Assembly (NCBI GenBank): GCA_050299175.1
Contig: JBNKVM010000030.1
Coordinates: 131,514 to 195,513, forward strand
Origin: JAPHTQ01 sp050299175
GTDB lineage: Bacteria > Pseudomonadota > Gammaproteobacteria > Thiohalomonadales > Thiohalomonadaceae
Reading direction: 5' to 3'
Length of the DNA stretch: 64,000 nucleotides
A model generated the notes under the pieces. The model had not been told where the DNA came from. It saw only the letters and a program-made list of their open reading frames with translations, and ran no database searches. The number at the start of each line of letters is the position of its first letter. Positions within the stretch are counted from its first letter, which is position 1. The translations under genes were made by a program, and so were the position numbers. Positions 42,550-50,020 of this stretch are shown piece by piece.

Positions 42550-44892
42550 TTAAAATTTTATTTTGAGTGCATCTTCAAGTTTCTTTTTCAGATCTTCTTC
42601 CAGCTTTTTCTTCTCTTTGTCGACAGCCTTGTTCACCTCTTTTTGCGCCCGCTCGCGCAACACCGACTCCACATCAACCCCGATACTGGGGTCGCTGAAC
42701 TTGCCCTTGATGGTGATCGGGATCATCGTCCCTTTCAATTCGCCGATACTCTGATTAGCGGCATCCTGAAGATTACCCACAACGATCGTCTCCAGACGCA
42801 TGTCGAGTTTTTCCTTCACCAGATCGGCAGACCCTTTACCCTTCACCTGGAACAGTGGTGAACGGGCGTAAAGATCTTTGGTATTCACCACACCATTCTT
42901 CGCGGTGAAGCTGCCTTTAAGATCGGCGAAGTCAGTATCCTTACTCTCTTCTTTCGGTTCCGGTAGTTTTTTCACCTTGGCGTAGGCAACACGAATTTGG
43001 TGGCCGATATTGATGCCCTTCACTTGCCCCTTCTCAAAATTAAAACTCCCGTTACCAGTGAGACTCTTACGAATAGCCATCGGGTCGATGCCACTGGCAC
43101 TCATCTTCGCCACCATGTTGGCCTTACCCGTCACATAGTCTTTGCCCATGAAATCTTTGAGTAACGGACCTGCCTGCACCCCGCTGAGTTTTTCATTCAT
43201 CGACAGGCGTGGTGTTTTACCAGTGACATCGAAACCGAGATCACCAGCGTAGCTGCCCTGATAGAGCTTGGCACCCAACGGATTGACGCGGAACTTGCCC
43301 TTGGCCGCACGCAGCGTGGCAACGATGTCCGTGGTGTTGAGATTCATGACCTTGACCTTACCCACCTTGAAGCTGCCGTCGATATCGAGGCTACGTAACA
43401 GCTTCAGTGGCAGCGTCGTCGCAGCAGCTGCGGTAGCGGTAGCAGGCGTTGCTTTCGCTGCAGGTTTATCGCTGGGAGGTGGCAGGTAACGATCGGCATC
43501 GATACCGTCCAGCGCCAACTGGTAACGGATCACCGGTGCCTTGAAGTTTTTCACCGAGGCGTTGCCGCTGAGGTTGGTATTATCCAGTTGCAGTTTCAAC
43601 TTGCTTAACGCCGCATGGTTCAAACCGGCATCAAAATCGGTAGACAACTTTGCCTTACCCATCACCGACGGATCGGCCATTTCGGGTAACGCAACACCCA
43701 CGTTCTTCAGCAACAGCCGCGGCACAAACTCGCCACTGGCAAGGTCACCGCTAAAACTGGGATTATCGATGATCTGTTTGCCATCCACCCGGGCGGTTAA
43801 TTCCAGCCCCATCACATTGAGTTTGAGCGGCAACAGTTTCAATGTCTGCGCCTTACCCAGATCGACGCGGAAGTCGGCATTGACCATCCCCCCTTTGAGC
43901 GCTTCGCGATTCAGTTCCGGCGGCAGAGCCACCACACCGCTCAACGCCTGTGGATCAGCCAGAACCAGCTTCACCTGCCCCTCAGCCGCCGGTTGCGCCA
44001 GGATGCGGTTTGCCGAAACATTGCCATCCAGGGTCACGCCCATCCCTTTGAGCAACAGTCCCTTGATGCTGGCGGTCTGCTGTTTCAGATCGGCCGCCAC
44101 ATTACCGTCGAGGGTCAGCGCTGCCTTGCCACCGGGGATCACCTTGCCACTGGCATCCAGCGCCAGTGAGAGATCATCGAGTCGGTAACGTTCCTGATTG
44201 ATATCCAGGCCGATCACGGTTTTCAGATCGATGTTCGCCTTAGCCGCGGGATTACTGCTCTCCACCTTGCCGTTAATCGCCAGGGGGAAAGGCTTTTCCA
44301 GACTGATGGCACCGCTGCTCAGGTTAAAGTCGCTAAGGACCACCCGCTGCTTGGCCATATCATCCTGCCACACCACCCGAGCATCACTGATTTCGACCCC
44401 GCCGATGGCCAGCGCCGCCAGCTTCTGTCCAGGGGCCGCAGCGGGTTTACTCCCGGCAGCAGGCTTCTCCTCCGCGGGTTTGGCCTTGCCCTTGCCCGCC
44501 AGATCATCCCAATTGGAACGACCGTCAGCCCGACGAGCCAACTGCAGTTCCAGGCCACGCAGCACAACCTTATCCATCTCCACCTTGCCGGAGAGCAGAG
44601 GCAAAATCTTCACCCGGGCATCGGCACCGCCAATACGGGCAAAGGGCTCCGCGCCGAAACCCCTGGCATTACCCAGCTCCAGCTTGCCCAGTTCCAGTCC
44701 CAGCCAGGGGAAAAAAGAGAGACGGATATCCCCCTCGATCTTGAATTCCCGGCCGGTGGACTGTTTCACCTTGTCGGCAATTTCGCCGCGATAGTCATTA
44801 GGGTCCAGCAATAGACTGGCCGTCACCACCGCCGCCAAAACCAGCCCCAGCACCACACCGGCGCCCACCGCAATCCATTTCAATACCTTCAT
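42550..44892 (-). CDS. asmA: AsmA-family outer-membrane assembly / lipid transport protein
   Basis: 780 residues from the ATG at 44892, chosen for the GGAGG just upstream; the frame has an earlier ATG 15 codons before. One N-terminal membrane anchor (VLKWIAVGAGVVLGLVLAAVV) is followed by a long repetitive beta-rich periplasmic region with DPNDYRGEIADKVKQSTGRE (AsmA N-terminal domain) and a lysine-rich C-terminal tail. AsmA-like proteins are now viewed as bridge-like lipid transporters; exact role here unknown. asmA-mutY-yggX is a conserved trio. Divergent from the gene at 45079. Confidence 0.93.
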   Translation of the reverse strand: MKVLKWIAVGAGVVLGLVLAAVVTASLLLDPNDYRGEIADKVKQSTGREFKIEGDIRLSFFPWLGLELGKLELGNARGFGAEPFARIGGADARVKILPLLSGKVEMDKVVLRGLELQLARRADGRSNWDDLAGKGKAKPAEEKPAAGSKPAAAPGQKLAALAIGGVEISDARVVWQDDMAKQRVVLSDFNLSSGAISLEKPFPLAINGKVESSNPAAKANIDLKTVIGLDINQERYRLDDLSLALDASGKVIPGGKAALTLDGNVAADLKQQTASIKGLLLKGMGVTLDGNVSANRILAQPAAEGQVKLVLADPQALSGVVALPPELNREALKGGMVNADFRVDLGKAQTLKLLPLKLNVMGLELTARVDGKQIIDNPSFSGDLASGEFVPRLLLKNVGVALPEMADPSVMGKAKLSTDFDAGLNHAALSKLKLQLDNTNLSGNASVKNFKAPVIRYQLALDGIDADRYLPPPSDKPAAKATPATATAAAATTLPLKLLRSLDIDGSFKVGKVKVMNLNTTDIVATLRAAKGKFRVNPLGAKLYQGSYAGDLGFDVTGKTPRLSMNEKLSGVQAGPLLKDFMGKDYVTGKANMVAKMSASGIDPMAIRKSLTGNGSFNFEKGQVKGINIGHQIRVAYAKVKKLPEPKEESKDTDFADLKGSFTAKNGVVNTKDLYARSPLFQVKGKGSADLVKEKLDMRLETIVVGNLQDAANQSIGELKGTMIPITIKGKFSDPSIGVDVESVLRERAQKEVNKAVDKEKKKLEEDLKKKLEDALKIKF

Positions 44893-45078
44893 TGGCTGCC
44901 TCCATAATTCCCCTACAAATAGTGGGAACTCCGTCACAAACCCTTAACAAAAATCGGGAAAAGTGCTAGTCTACACGGCCATTTTCCATCGTTTCAGCAC
45001 GGGCTCCAAATTAATACTTGCCAACACTAGAGAGCCTGGCTGGTTATTTTAGTAAAACTATTATTTCGGGATGCCACT

Positions 45079-45876
45079 ATGTCCATTACCCTCTTTGATA
45101 ACGGCCACCATAAGTGTATTGCCTTTAACGATTTGGTCCGCGATGACAAGGAAAACAACTCCAGCACCGGCGAGACCGTACAGGCCAACCAGTTCCTTAT
45201 CGTTAATAACGAACACGCCGCGCTGATCGACCCGGGCGGTAACCTGACCTACACCCGCCTGTTCCTGGGCATCAGCGAATACGTCTTCCCCAAGAATCTG
45301 GACTTCGTCATCGCCTCGCACCAGGACCCGGATATCGTCGCCTCACTGAACAAGTGGCTGGTCGGCACCAGCGCCAAGGTTGTCGTACCTGAGCTGTGGA
45401 AACGCTTCGTTCCCCACTTCTGCTCGCCCGGTGCAACCAAAGGCCGCCTGGTCGGCATCCCGGATCAGGGCATGGACGTCGAAATCGGCGGCGCCGCCTT
45501 CAAGGCCCTGCCTGCCCACTTCCTCCACTCCGAGGGTAACTTCCACTTCTACGACCCGATCAGCAAGATTCTGTTCAGTGGTGACGTGGGTACCTCGGGT
45601 GTACCGGAACACGAGTGCGGCATGCCGGTCAAGGACTTCGATGCCCATATTCCGAAGATGCTCGGCTTCCACCGCCGTTACATGAACGGTAACAAGGTTT
45701 GCCGTTTCTGGGTCAACATGATCCGTACCCTCGACGTACAGATGATTGTGCCGCAACACGGCGCACGCTTCGAAGGCAAGGATGTTGGCAAGTTCCTCGA
45801 CTGGTTCGAAAACCTCCAGTGCGGTACCGACCTGCTGACCCAGCGCAACTTCGAAGTACCTGGTAAGGCTGCCTGA
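45079..45876 (+). CDS. MBL-fold oxygen-binding di-iron protein (ODP-like)
   Basis: 265-residue metallo-beta-lactamase-fold protein. It begins LFDNGHHKCIAFNDLV, and the QANQFLIVNNEHAALIDPGGN strand is as in flavodiiron proteins. Metal ligands are likely in SHQDPD (HxDxD where flavodiiron proteins have HxExD), HFLHSEGN, SGDVG and VPQHGARF. Without a flavodoxin domain it matches the oxygen-sensing ODP group, which in spirochaetes works with chemotaxis proteins. That role is family knowledge; no che gene adjoins here. Ends at a strong terminator. Confidence 0.83.
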   Translation: MSITLFDNGHHKCIAFNDLVRDDKENNSSTGETVQANQFLIVNNEHAALIDPGGNLTYTRLFLGISEYVFPKNLDFVIASHQDPDIVASLNKWLVGTSAKVVVPELWKRFVPHFCSPGATKGRLVGIPDQGMDVEIGGAAFKALPAHFLHSEGNFHFYDPISKILFSGDVGTSGVPEHECGMPVKDFDAHIPKMLGFHRRYMNGNKVCRFWVNMIRTLDVQMIVPQHGARFEGKDVGKFLDWFENLQCGTDLLTQRNFEVPGKAA

Positions 45877-45896
45877 GAAAACGAGTAAGCATTAAC

Positions 45897-45927
45897 AAAA
45901 AAGCCCGCCAATTGGCGGGCTTTTTTT
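45897..45927. terminator. Intrinsic terminator downstream of the di-iron protein gene
   Basis: Perfect palindrome GCCCGCCAATTGGCGGGC (45903-45920) preceded by an A-run and followed by seven T. Strong on the plus strand and, because of the A-run, possibly bidirectional. Confidence 0.94.
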
Positions 45928-45952
45928 CCTGGGTATGAAGTGATGGGACTAC

Positions 45953-46175
45953 GATGTGCGTCCATGCACATCGCCCTCCGGGCCAGCGTCGCGCTGCTCC
46001 GCTGTTCCAATTTGCTCCAGGCAAATTGGTCGACCATTTCACCGGGACCATTTCGTCGGGAACGAAATGGGACGTTGCGCCAGCAACGCCCTTGGGCGAG
46101 CCACAGGGATGTGGCGAGTCAGCGAAATGGGACGCACGCAGTGCGCCCGCAGGGGGCGCGCCATGGACGGCGCGC
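45953..46175. repeat. Cluster of about a dozen consecutive short hairpins
   Basis: Within 223 bp almost every base belongs to a small palindrome with a 2-6 nt loop, each with a different stem. Examples: GATGTGC/GCACATC (45953/45966), CAGCG/CGCTG (45984/45992), CCAATTTGC/GCAAATTGG (46007/46021), CCATTTCGT/ACGAAATGG (46048/46062), CGTTGC/GCAACG (46073/46083), GCCACA/TGTGGC (46100/46110), CGCAC/GTGCG (46133/46141), GCGCGCC/GGCGCGC (46156/46169). Several frames are open on both strands, an effect of the palindromes; I see no credible gene. It fills the gap between the terminator at 45927 and tRNA-Gly; the last 40 bp before the tRNA show nothing. Confidence 0.85.
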
Positions 46176-46216
46176 ATCCACCCACGTTACAGACTATCTG
46201 AAACCACATAAATTAA

Positions 46217-46290
46217 TGGAGCGGGTGATGGGAATCGAACCCACGATAGAAGCTTGGGAAGCTCCTGTTCTACCATTGAACTACACCCGC
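46217..46290 (-). tRNA. tRNA-Gly (CCC)
   Basis: 74-nt cloverleaf on the minus strand: acceptor GCGGGTG/CACCCGC, D-arm GTTCAATGGTAGAAC, anticodon stem GGAGC/GCTTC with loop TTCCCAA giving anticodon CCC, T-arm TGGGTTCGATTCCCA, discriminator T, and an encoded CCA. Confidence 0.95.
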
Positions 46291-46382
46291 GCAGGAACGG
46301 GAATTCTAGCCCAGCCGCAGATGGCCGACAATCGCGGCACAGCCAATTGACGCCTACGGTGTCGCCAGTTAGTCTCACCTCC

Positions 46383-46583
46383 ATGCAAATACTACTCAAC
46401 GGCGAGGCACATGAAGTGCCCGACAACTGCACCGCGGCACAGCTGGTGGATGAACTCGAACTTGGTGGCAAGCGTATCGCCATGGAGATCAATCTGGAGA
46501 TTGTTCCGCGCTCCATCTACACCGAAGTACAACTCCACCCCGGTGACAAGGTGGAAATTGTCCACGCTATCGGTGGGGGTTGA
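46383..46583 (+). CDS. thiS: Sulfur carrier protein ThiS
   Basis: 66-residue ubiquitin-fold carrier for thiazole synthesis, ending in Gly-Gly-Gly (the terminal Gly is adenylated and thiocarboxylated). ILLNGEAHEVPDNCTAAQLV and VEIVHAIGGG are typical. I chose the ATG at 46383; the longer in-frame extension crosses tRNA-Gly. No TPP riboswitch is visible upstream. thiG follows after 101 bp. Confidence 0.93.
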   Translation: MQILLNGEAHEVPDNCTAAQLVDELELGGKRIAMEINLEIVPRSIYTEVQLHPGDKVEIVHAIGGG

Positions 46584-46684
46584 AACGTCGTTTCGTCTCC
46601 ACCATTACCGCACGTTATAATCCCACTTTGCATTTTTCACGCGGCCTCTTTGCCGCCACCGCTATCGACCCGCAGGAATTGAAT

Positions 46685-47473
46685 ATGGCCCAGAACAACG
46701 ACCCGCTGATCATCGCCGGGGTGGAATACCACTCCCGTTTGCTTACCGGCACCGGCAAGTACAAGGACCTGGAAGAGACCCGCCTGGCGACCGAGGCCGC
46801 CGGTGCCGAGATCGTCACCGTGGCGATCCGCCGCTCCAACATCGGCCAGAATCCGGGCGAACCCAACCTGCTCGAGGTCCTGCCGCCGGACAAATACACC
46901 ATCCTGCCCAACACCGCCGGTTGCTACACCACCGAAGACGCGGTGCGCACCTGCAGGCTCGCCCGTGAACTGCTCGACGGACACAAACTGGTCAAGCTGG
47001 AAGTGCTGGGTGACGAGAAGACACTTTATCCCGACGTCACCGCCACACTGGAAGCCGCCGAAATTCTGGTCAAGGACGGTTTTGATGTCATGGTTTACAC
47101 CTCCGATGATCCGATCCTGGCCAAACGCCTGGAAGATATCGGCTGCTGCGCGGTGATGCCGCTGGCCGCACCTATCGGTTCCGGTCTCGGGGTACAGAAT
47201 CCCTACAACATCCTCACCATTGTCGAAAACGCCAACGTACCGATCCTGGTCGACGCCGGTGTCGGCACCGCCAGCGATGCCGCGGTCGCAATGGAGCTCG
47301 GTGTCGACGGTGTACTGATGAACACCGCCATCGCCGGAGCGAAAGATCCCGTACTCATGGCCTCGGCAATGAAGAAGGCAGTCGAGGCAGGACGCGAAGC
47401 CTTCAAGGCGGGACGTATTCCGCGTAAACGTTATGCCTCTGCTTCCAGTCCTATCGACGGAACCTTCTTCTAA
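46685..47473 (+). CDS. thiG: Thiazole synthase
   Basis: TIM-barrel enzyme that builds the thiazole phosphate of thiamine from deoxyxylulose phosphate, dehydroglycine and ThiS-thiocarboxylate. 262 residues from the ATG at 46685 (AGGA 7 bp upstream): RLLTGTGKYKDLEET, AIRRSNIGQNPGEPNLLEVL, KLVKLEVLGDEKTLYPD with the Schiff-base lysine, GSGLGVQNPYNI, DAGVGTASDAAVAMELG. It is the last backbone gene before the accessory region. Confidence 0.96.
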   Translation: MAQNNDPLIIAGVEYHSRLLTGTGKYKDLEETRLATEAAGAEIVTVAIRRSNIGQNPGEPNLLEVLPPDKYTILPNTAGCYTTEDAVRTCRLARELLDGHKLVKLEVLGDEKTLYPDVTATLEAAEILVKDGFDVMVYTSDDPILAKRLEDIGCCAVMPLAAPIGSGLGVQNPYNILTIVENANVPILVDAGVGTASDAAVAMELGVDGVLMNTAIAGAKDPVLMASAMKKAVEAGREAFKAGRIPRKRYASASSPIDGTFF

Positions 47474-47475
47474 TC

Positions 47476-47491
47476 GACATTCATGAATGTC
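47476..47491. promoter_or_regulatory. Perfect 16-bp palindrome over the response-regulator start codon
   Basis: GACATTCATGAATGTC is perfectly self-complementary and contains the ATG of the next gene at 47483. It could be an operator or an RNA structure masking the start. It could also be chance, since it is partly coding sequence. Confidence 0.4.
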
Positions 47492-48169
47492 GCCATCGTA
47501 GAAGATGAACCGATGACCGCCAGCTTTCTGCAGGAAACCCTGGGAAAGCATGGCTGCCATGTCGCTGGCTCATTCGATACTGGCGCCGCCGTGCTGGAAT
47601 TTGCACGAGAGAATAGCGTCGATTTCGTCATTATGGATGTGGAGCTTCAGGGCAAGGTGAACGGCGTCGACGCCGCCATCGAACTGCGCCGTACTCACAA
47701 CATCCCTTCGGTGTTCATCACCTCACACAACGACAGCGCGACCATCAGCCGGGCGATGGAGGCACAACCGCTGGGTTATATCATCAAACCGATCAGCGTG
47801 AGTCATGTAGAGTCCATCGTCGGTGTGGTCAAAGGGCTACTCGGCAAGGAAAGTGGTACCGATCAAAAATCTGAGACCCAGCCACTGGGACTGGGCTACA
47901 GCTACAACTACGAAACGCAAAACCTCTTCTGCGACGGCGAACCGGTCGACCTTACCTCCAGCGAACTGAAAATGTTTGACCTGTGCCTGCGACGCAAGGG
48001 AACCATCGTGCCCTACAGCGTCATCGATGAGCAGGTATGGGACGGTAAGGTCGTCTCGGACAGCACCCGCCGCGGTCTCTATCACCGACTGCGCAGTAAG
48101 CTTAACAATCATTTCTTCGAAACGGTTGTCGGTATCGGCTGCCGAATTCAATTACCTGAAAAGAAATAG
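47483..48169 (+). CDS. OmpR-type response regulator (receiver + winged helix)
   Basis: 228 residues. Receiver domain 1-118: acidic residues Glu7/Asp8, phosphoacceptor Asp52 (FVIMDVELQG), Thr80 and Lys102 (YIIKPIS). A linker of about 15 residues leads to a winged-helix DNA-binding domain (about 128-226; LTSSELKMFDLCLRRKG, RRGLYHRLRSKLNNH). It begins 9 bp after thiG with a weak ribosome site and may be read through from thiSG. The closest match to its DNA-binding half is the next gene. No dedicated kinase adjoins it; the hybrid kinase at 55049 is a candidate partner by proximity. Confidence 0.88.
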   Translation: MNVAIVEDEPMTASFLQETLGKHGCHVAGSFDTGAAVLEFARENSVDFVIMDVELQGKVNGVDAAIELRRTHNIPSVFITSHNDSATISRAMEAQPLGYIIKPISVSHVESIVGVVKGLLGKESGTDQKSETQPLGLGYSYNYETQNLFCDGEPVDLTSSELKMFDLCLRRKGTIVPYSVIDEQVWDGKVVSDSTRRGLYHRLRSKLNNHFFETVVGIGCRIQLPEKK

Positions 48170-48195
48170 ATCGTAGCGTCCCGCCCCCCGTTAAA

Positions 48196-48234
48196 TCAAA
48201 CACAAATCGAACGCGGTTCGAACGTCGTTCAAAC
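48196..48234 (+). promoter_or_regulatory. Array of four TCRAAC direct repeats at 11-bp spacing (array 1)
   Basis: TCAAAC (48196), TCGAAC (48207), TCGAAC (48218), TCAAAC (48229), each starting exactly 11 bp after the previous; a decayed fifth unit (TCGATT) starts at 48240. Direct repeats at 11 bp are the binding architecture of OmpR/PhoB-type dimers. It lies 46 bp upstream of the orphan DNA-binding-domain gene. The same first 13 bp recur in array 2. Confidence 0.82.
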
Positions 48235-48280
48235 ATCCCTCGATTACCATTCACGCCATATGGCAGGGCGAGGGGGAACC

Positions 48281-48595
48281 ATGAACATCATCAACATGCC
48301 ACCGGGCTGTACGCCACTGGGACTGGGATTCGCGTACAAATACGAAACACGCAGTCTTTTCCTCAACGGCGCCCCCGTCGACCTCACCAACAGCGAACTC
48401 AGCCTGTTCGACCTCTGCCTGCGATACGAAGGGACGATCGTGCCCTACGAAACGATTATCAGTCAGGTATGGAACGGCAAGGTTGTCGCTGACAGCACCC
48501 AACGCGGTCTTTATCACCGACTGCGAGTCAAACTGAACAACCATCTGTTTGAAACCGTCAACGGCATGGGCTGCCGGATACGCCTATCTGATTGA
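48281..48595 (+). CDS. Orphan OmpR/PhoB-type winged-helix DNA-binding protein
   Basis: 104 residues, essentially only a winged-helix domain. It is closely related along its whole length to the C-terminal half of the preceding response regulator (shared PLGLG, YETR/YETQ, DLTxSELxxFDLCLR, GTIVPY, RGLYHRLR, KLNNHxFETV, GxGCRI); about two thirds of positions are identical by eye. It has no receiver domain, so it is not phosphorylated in the usual way. I chose the ATG at 48281 because AGGGGGAACC precedes it; a start 21 bp upstream is possible. A local duplication followed by loss of the receiver is likely. Confidence 0.85.
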   Translation: MNIINMPPGCTPLGLGFAYKYETRSLFLNGAPVDLTNSELSLFDLCLRYEGTIVPYETIISQVWNGKVVADSTQRGLYHRLRVKLNNHLFETVNGMGCRIRLSD

Positions 48596-48605
48596 GATAG
48601 CCTTG

Positions 48606-48748
48606 AGAAGCTGTCTCAAAATTTGGACTCGTGCCCGGAGACAAGGCGCAACGTCTGCGAGGAGCGCAATTTACCGGTAGTAAATGAGCACCGCAGCAGG
48701 CTTTGCAACGCCGTATCAGGGTGCGAGAACCATTTTGAGATAGCTTCT
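48606..48748 (+). repeat. Dispersed inverted-repeat element, copy D
   Basis: 143 bp, the cleanest copy. Ends AGAAGCTGTCTCAAAAT and ATTTTGAGATAGCTTCT are 17-bp inverted repeats with one mismatch. The core hairpin TTTAC/GTAAA is present. It starts 10 bp after the winged-helix gene and ends 6 bp before repeat array 2, so it lies between the gene and the promoter region of the next operon. Confidence 0.9.
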
Positions 48749-48753
48749 GAAAA

Positions 48754-48792
48754 TCAAACACAAATCAAACGTTTTTCAAACGTTAATCAAAC
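48754..48792 (+). promoter_or_regulatory. Array of four TCAAAC direct repeats at 11-bp spacing (array 2)
   Basis: Four perfect TCAAAC units at 48754, 48765, 48776 and 48787, again exactly 11 bp apart. It sits 88 bp upstream of the TIGR03032-type gene that opens the FG-GAP operon. The similarity to array 1 suggests the same regulator binds both. Confidence 0.85.
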
Positions 48793-48880
48793 ACCCGCTG
48801 ATTAAGATATGAGCGCACTGACAGAATCATCCGCACTTCCGTAGAAACCATTTACTGCGCCATACACAGGGGAAAATCCA

Positions 48881-50005
48881 ATGAATACGGTATCCAGCAT
48901 TCACGCTCGCGAAACCCAGGCCGCGGCCGCTTTACCCCCCTTCGCCTACACTGTCTCGCCGGAATTCCCGGAGCTGTTGAGTCAGTTGAATGTCTCGCTG
49001 GTAATCTCCACCTACCAGGCGGGCAAGCTGCTGTTCATCTCCTCCGACGGCGAATCGATCAAACTGCTGCCGCGCAACATGGAACAGCCGATGGGCCTGA
49101 CCGTGCGTGACAATACTTTAGCCGTCGCCTGCCACAGCGACACCTGGGTACTGCAACACGACCCACGCCTCGGCCCCGCCTACCCGCGTCAGCCGGAAAC
49201 CTACGACACGTTGTATGTACCGCACCGCCACTACTTCAACGGCACGGTTCACATGCACGATATCGCCTGGCAGGGGAACGATTTAATTGGCGTGAATACG
49301 CTCTTCTCCTGCCTCTGCAGGATCAACGGCGAACACAGCTTTGAGCCGATTTGGCAGCCGCCCTTCATCACTGAACTCACCGCCGAAGACCGTTGCCACC
49401 TCAACGGCATGGCGATGCAGGACGGCAAGCCGAAATATGTCACCGCCTTCGGCGCCACCAACAACAAGGACGACTGGCGGGCGAACAAGTACGAAGCCGG
49501 GATCATTATGGATGTGGAGAGCAACGAGATCGTTGCCGAGGGGCTGCCGATGCCGCACACCCCACGCATCTTCGACGGCCAGCTCTATGTACTGCTCTCC
49601 GCCACCGGTGAATTGGCAAAAGTCGATACCAGCACCGGCAAGTACGACGTGGTGAAGAAGTTCGACGGCTACGTCCGCGGCATGGACAAAATCGGCGACT
49701 ACCTCTTCGTCTGTCTCTCCAAGATCCGCAAGAGCCACACCTTCAGCGATTCCGAATACGCCAAACGGCAGGACTACCAGGCAGGCTTCGAGATGATCCA
49801 CCTACCCACTGGCGCCTCCATGAGCAGCCTGAAATTCCATCGTTCCTGCGACGAGATCTACGACATCGCCATCCTGCCCGGACTCAAGCGTCCCGGCATG
49901 GCCGGAGTAATGGACGGTGCATGGCGCATGGGGATTACCACACCGAATAACACCTACTGGTCTGAAAACAAACCGGCTGTTGCGGCAGTCGAGCCACAGC
50001 AATAG
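48881..50005 (+). CDS. TIGR03032-family protein (beta-propeller-like, unknown function)
   Basis: 374 residues, no signal peptide. Family-like segments: LNVSLVISTYQAGKLLFIS near the start, LPRNMEQPMGLTV, HMHDIAWQGNDLIGVNTLFSCL, LNGMAMQDGKPKYVTAFGATN, and GLPMPHTPRIFDGQLYVLLSATGEL. The family contains internally repeated propeller-like strands and is sometimes associated with secreted repeat proteins; no reaction is established. It is followed after 15 bp by the first FG-GAP gene, so they are probably co-transcribed. Confidence 0.85.
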   Translation: MNTVSSIHARETQAAAALPPFAYTVSPEFPELLSQLNVSLVISTYQAGKLLFISSDGESIKLLPRNMEQPMGLTVRDNTLAVACHSDTWVLQHDPRLGPAYPRQPETYDTLYVPHRHYFNGTVHMHDIAWQGNDLIGVNTLFSCLCRINGEHSFEPIWQPPFITELTAEDRCHLNGMAMQDGKPKYVTAFGATNNKDDWRANKYEAGIIMDVESNEIVAEGLPMPHTPRIFDGQLYVLLSATGELAKVDTSTGKYDVVKKFDGYVRGMDKIGDYLFVCLSKIRKSHTFSDSEYAKRQDYQAGFEMIHLPTGASMSSLKFHRSCDEIYDIAILPGLKRPGMAGVMDGAWRMGITTPNNTYWSENKPAVAAVEPQQ

Positions 50006-50020
50006 CACGGGAGAAAAACC

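Noticed and set aside
45678..46350. Long overlapping open frames on both strands across the hairpin cluster
   Set aside because: Palindromic sequence keeps several frames open at once; no ribosome site or family similarity, and one crosses tRNA-Gly.
46291..46382. Possible TPP riboswitch ahead of thiS
   Set aside because: The CTGAGA and adjacent conserved cores are not present, and the spacer to tRNA-Gly is only about 90 bp.
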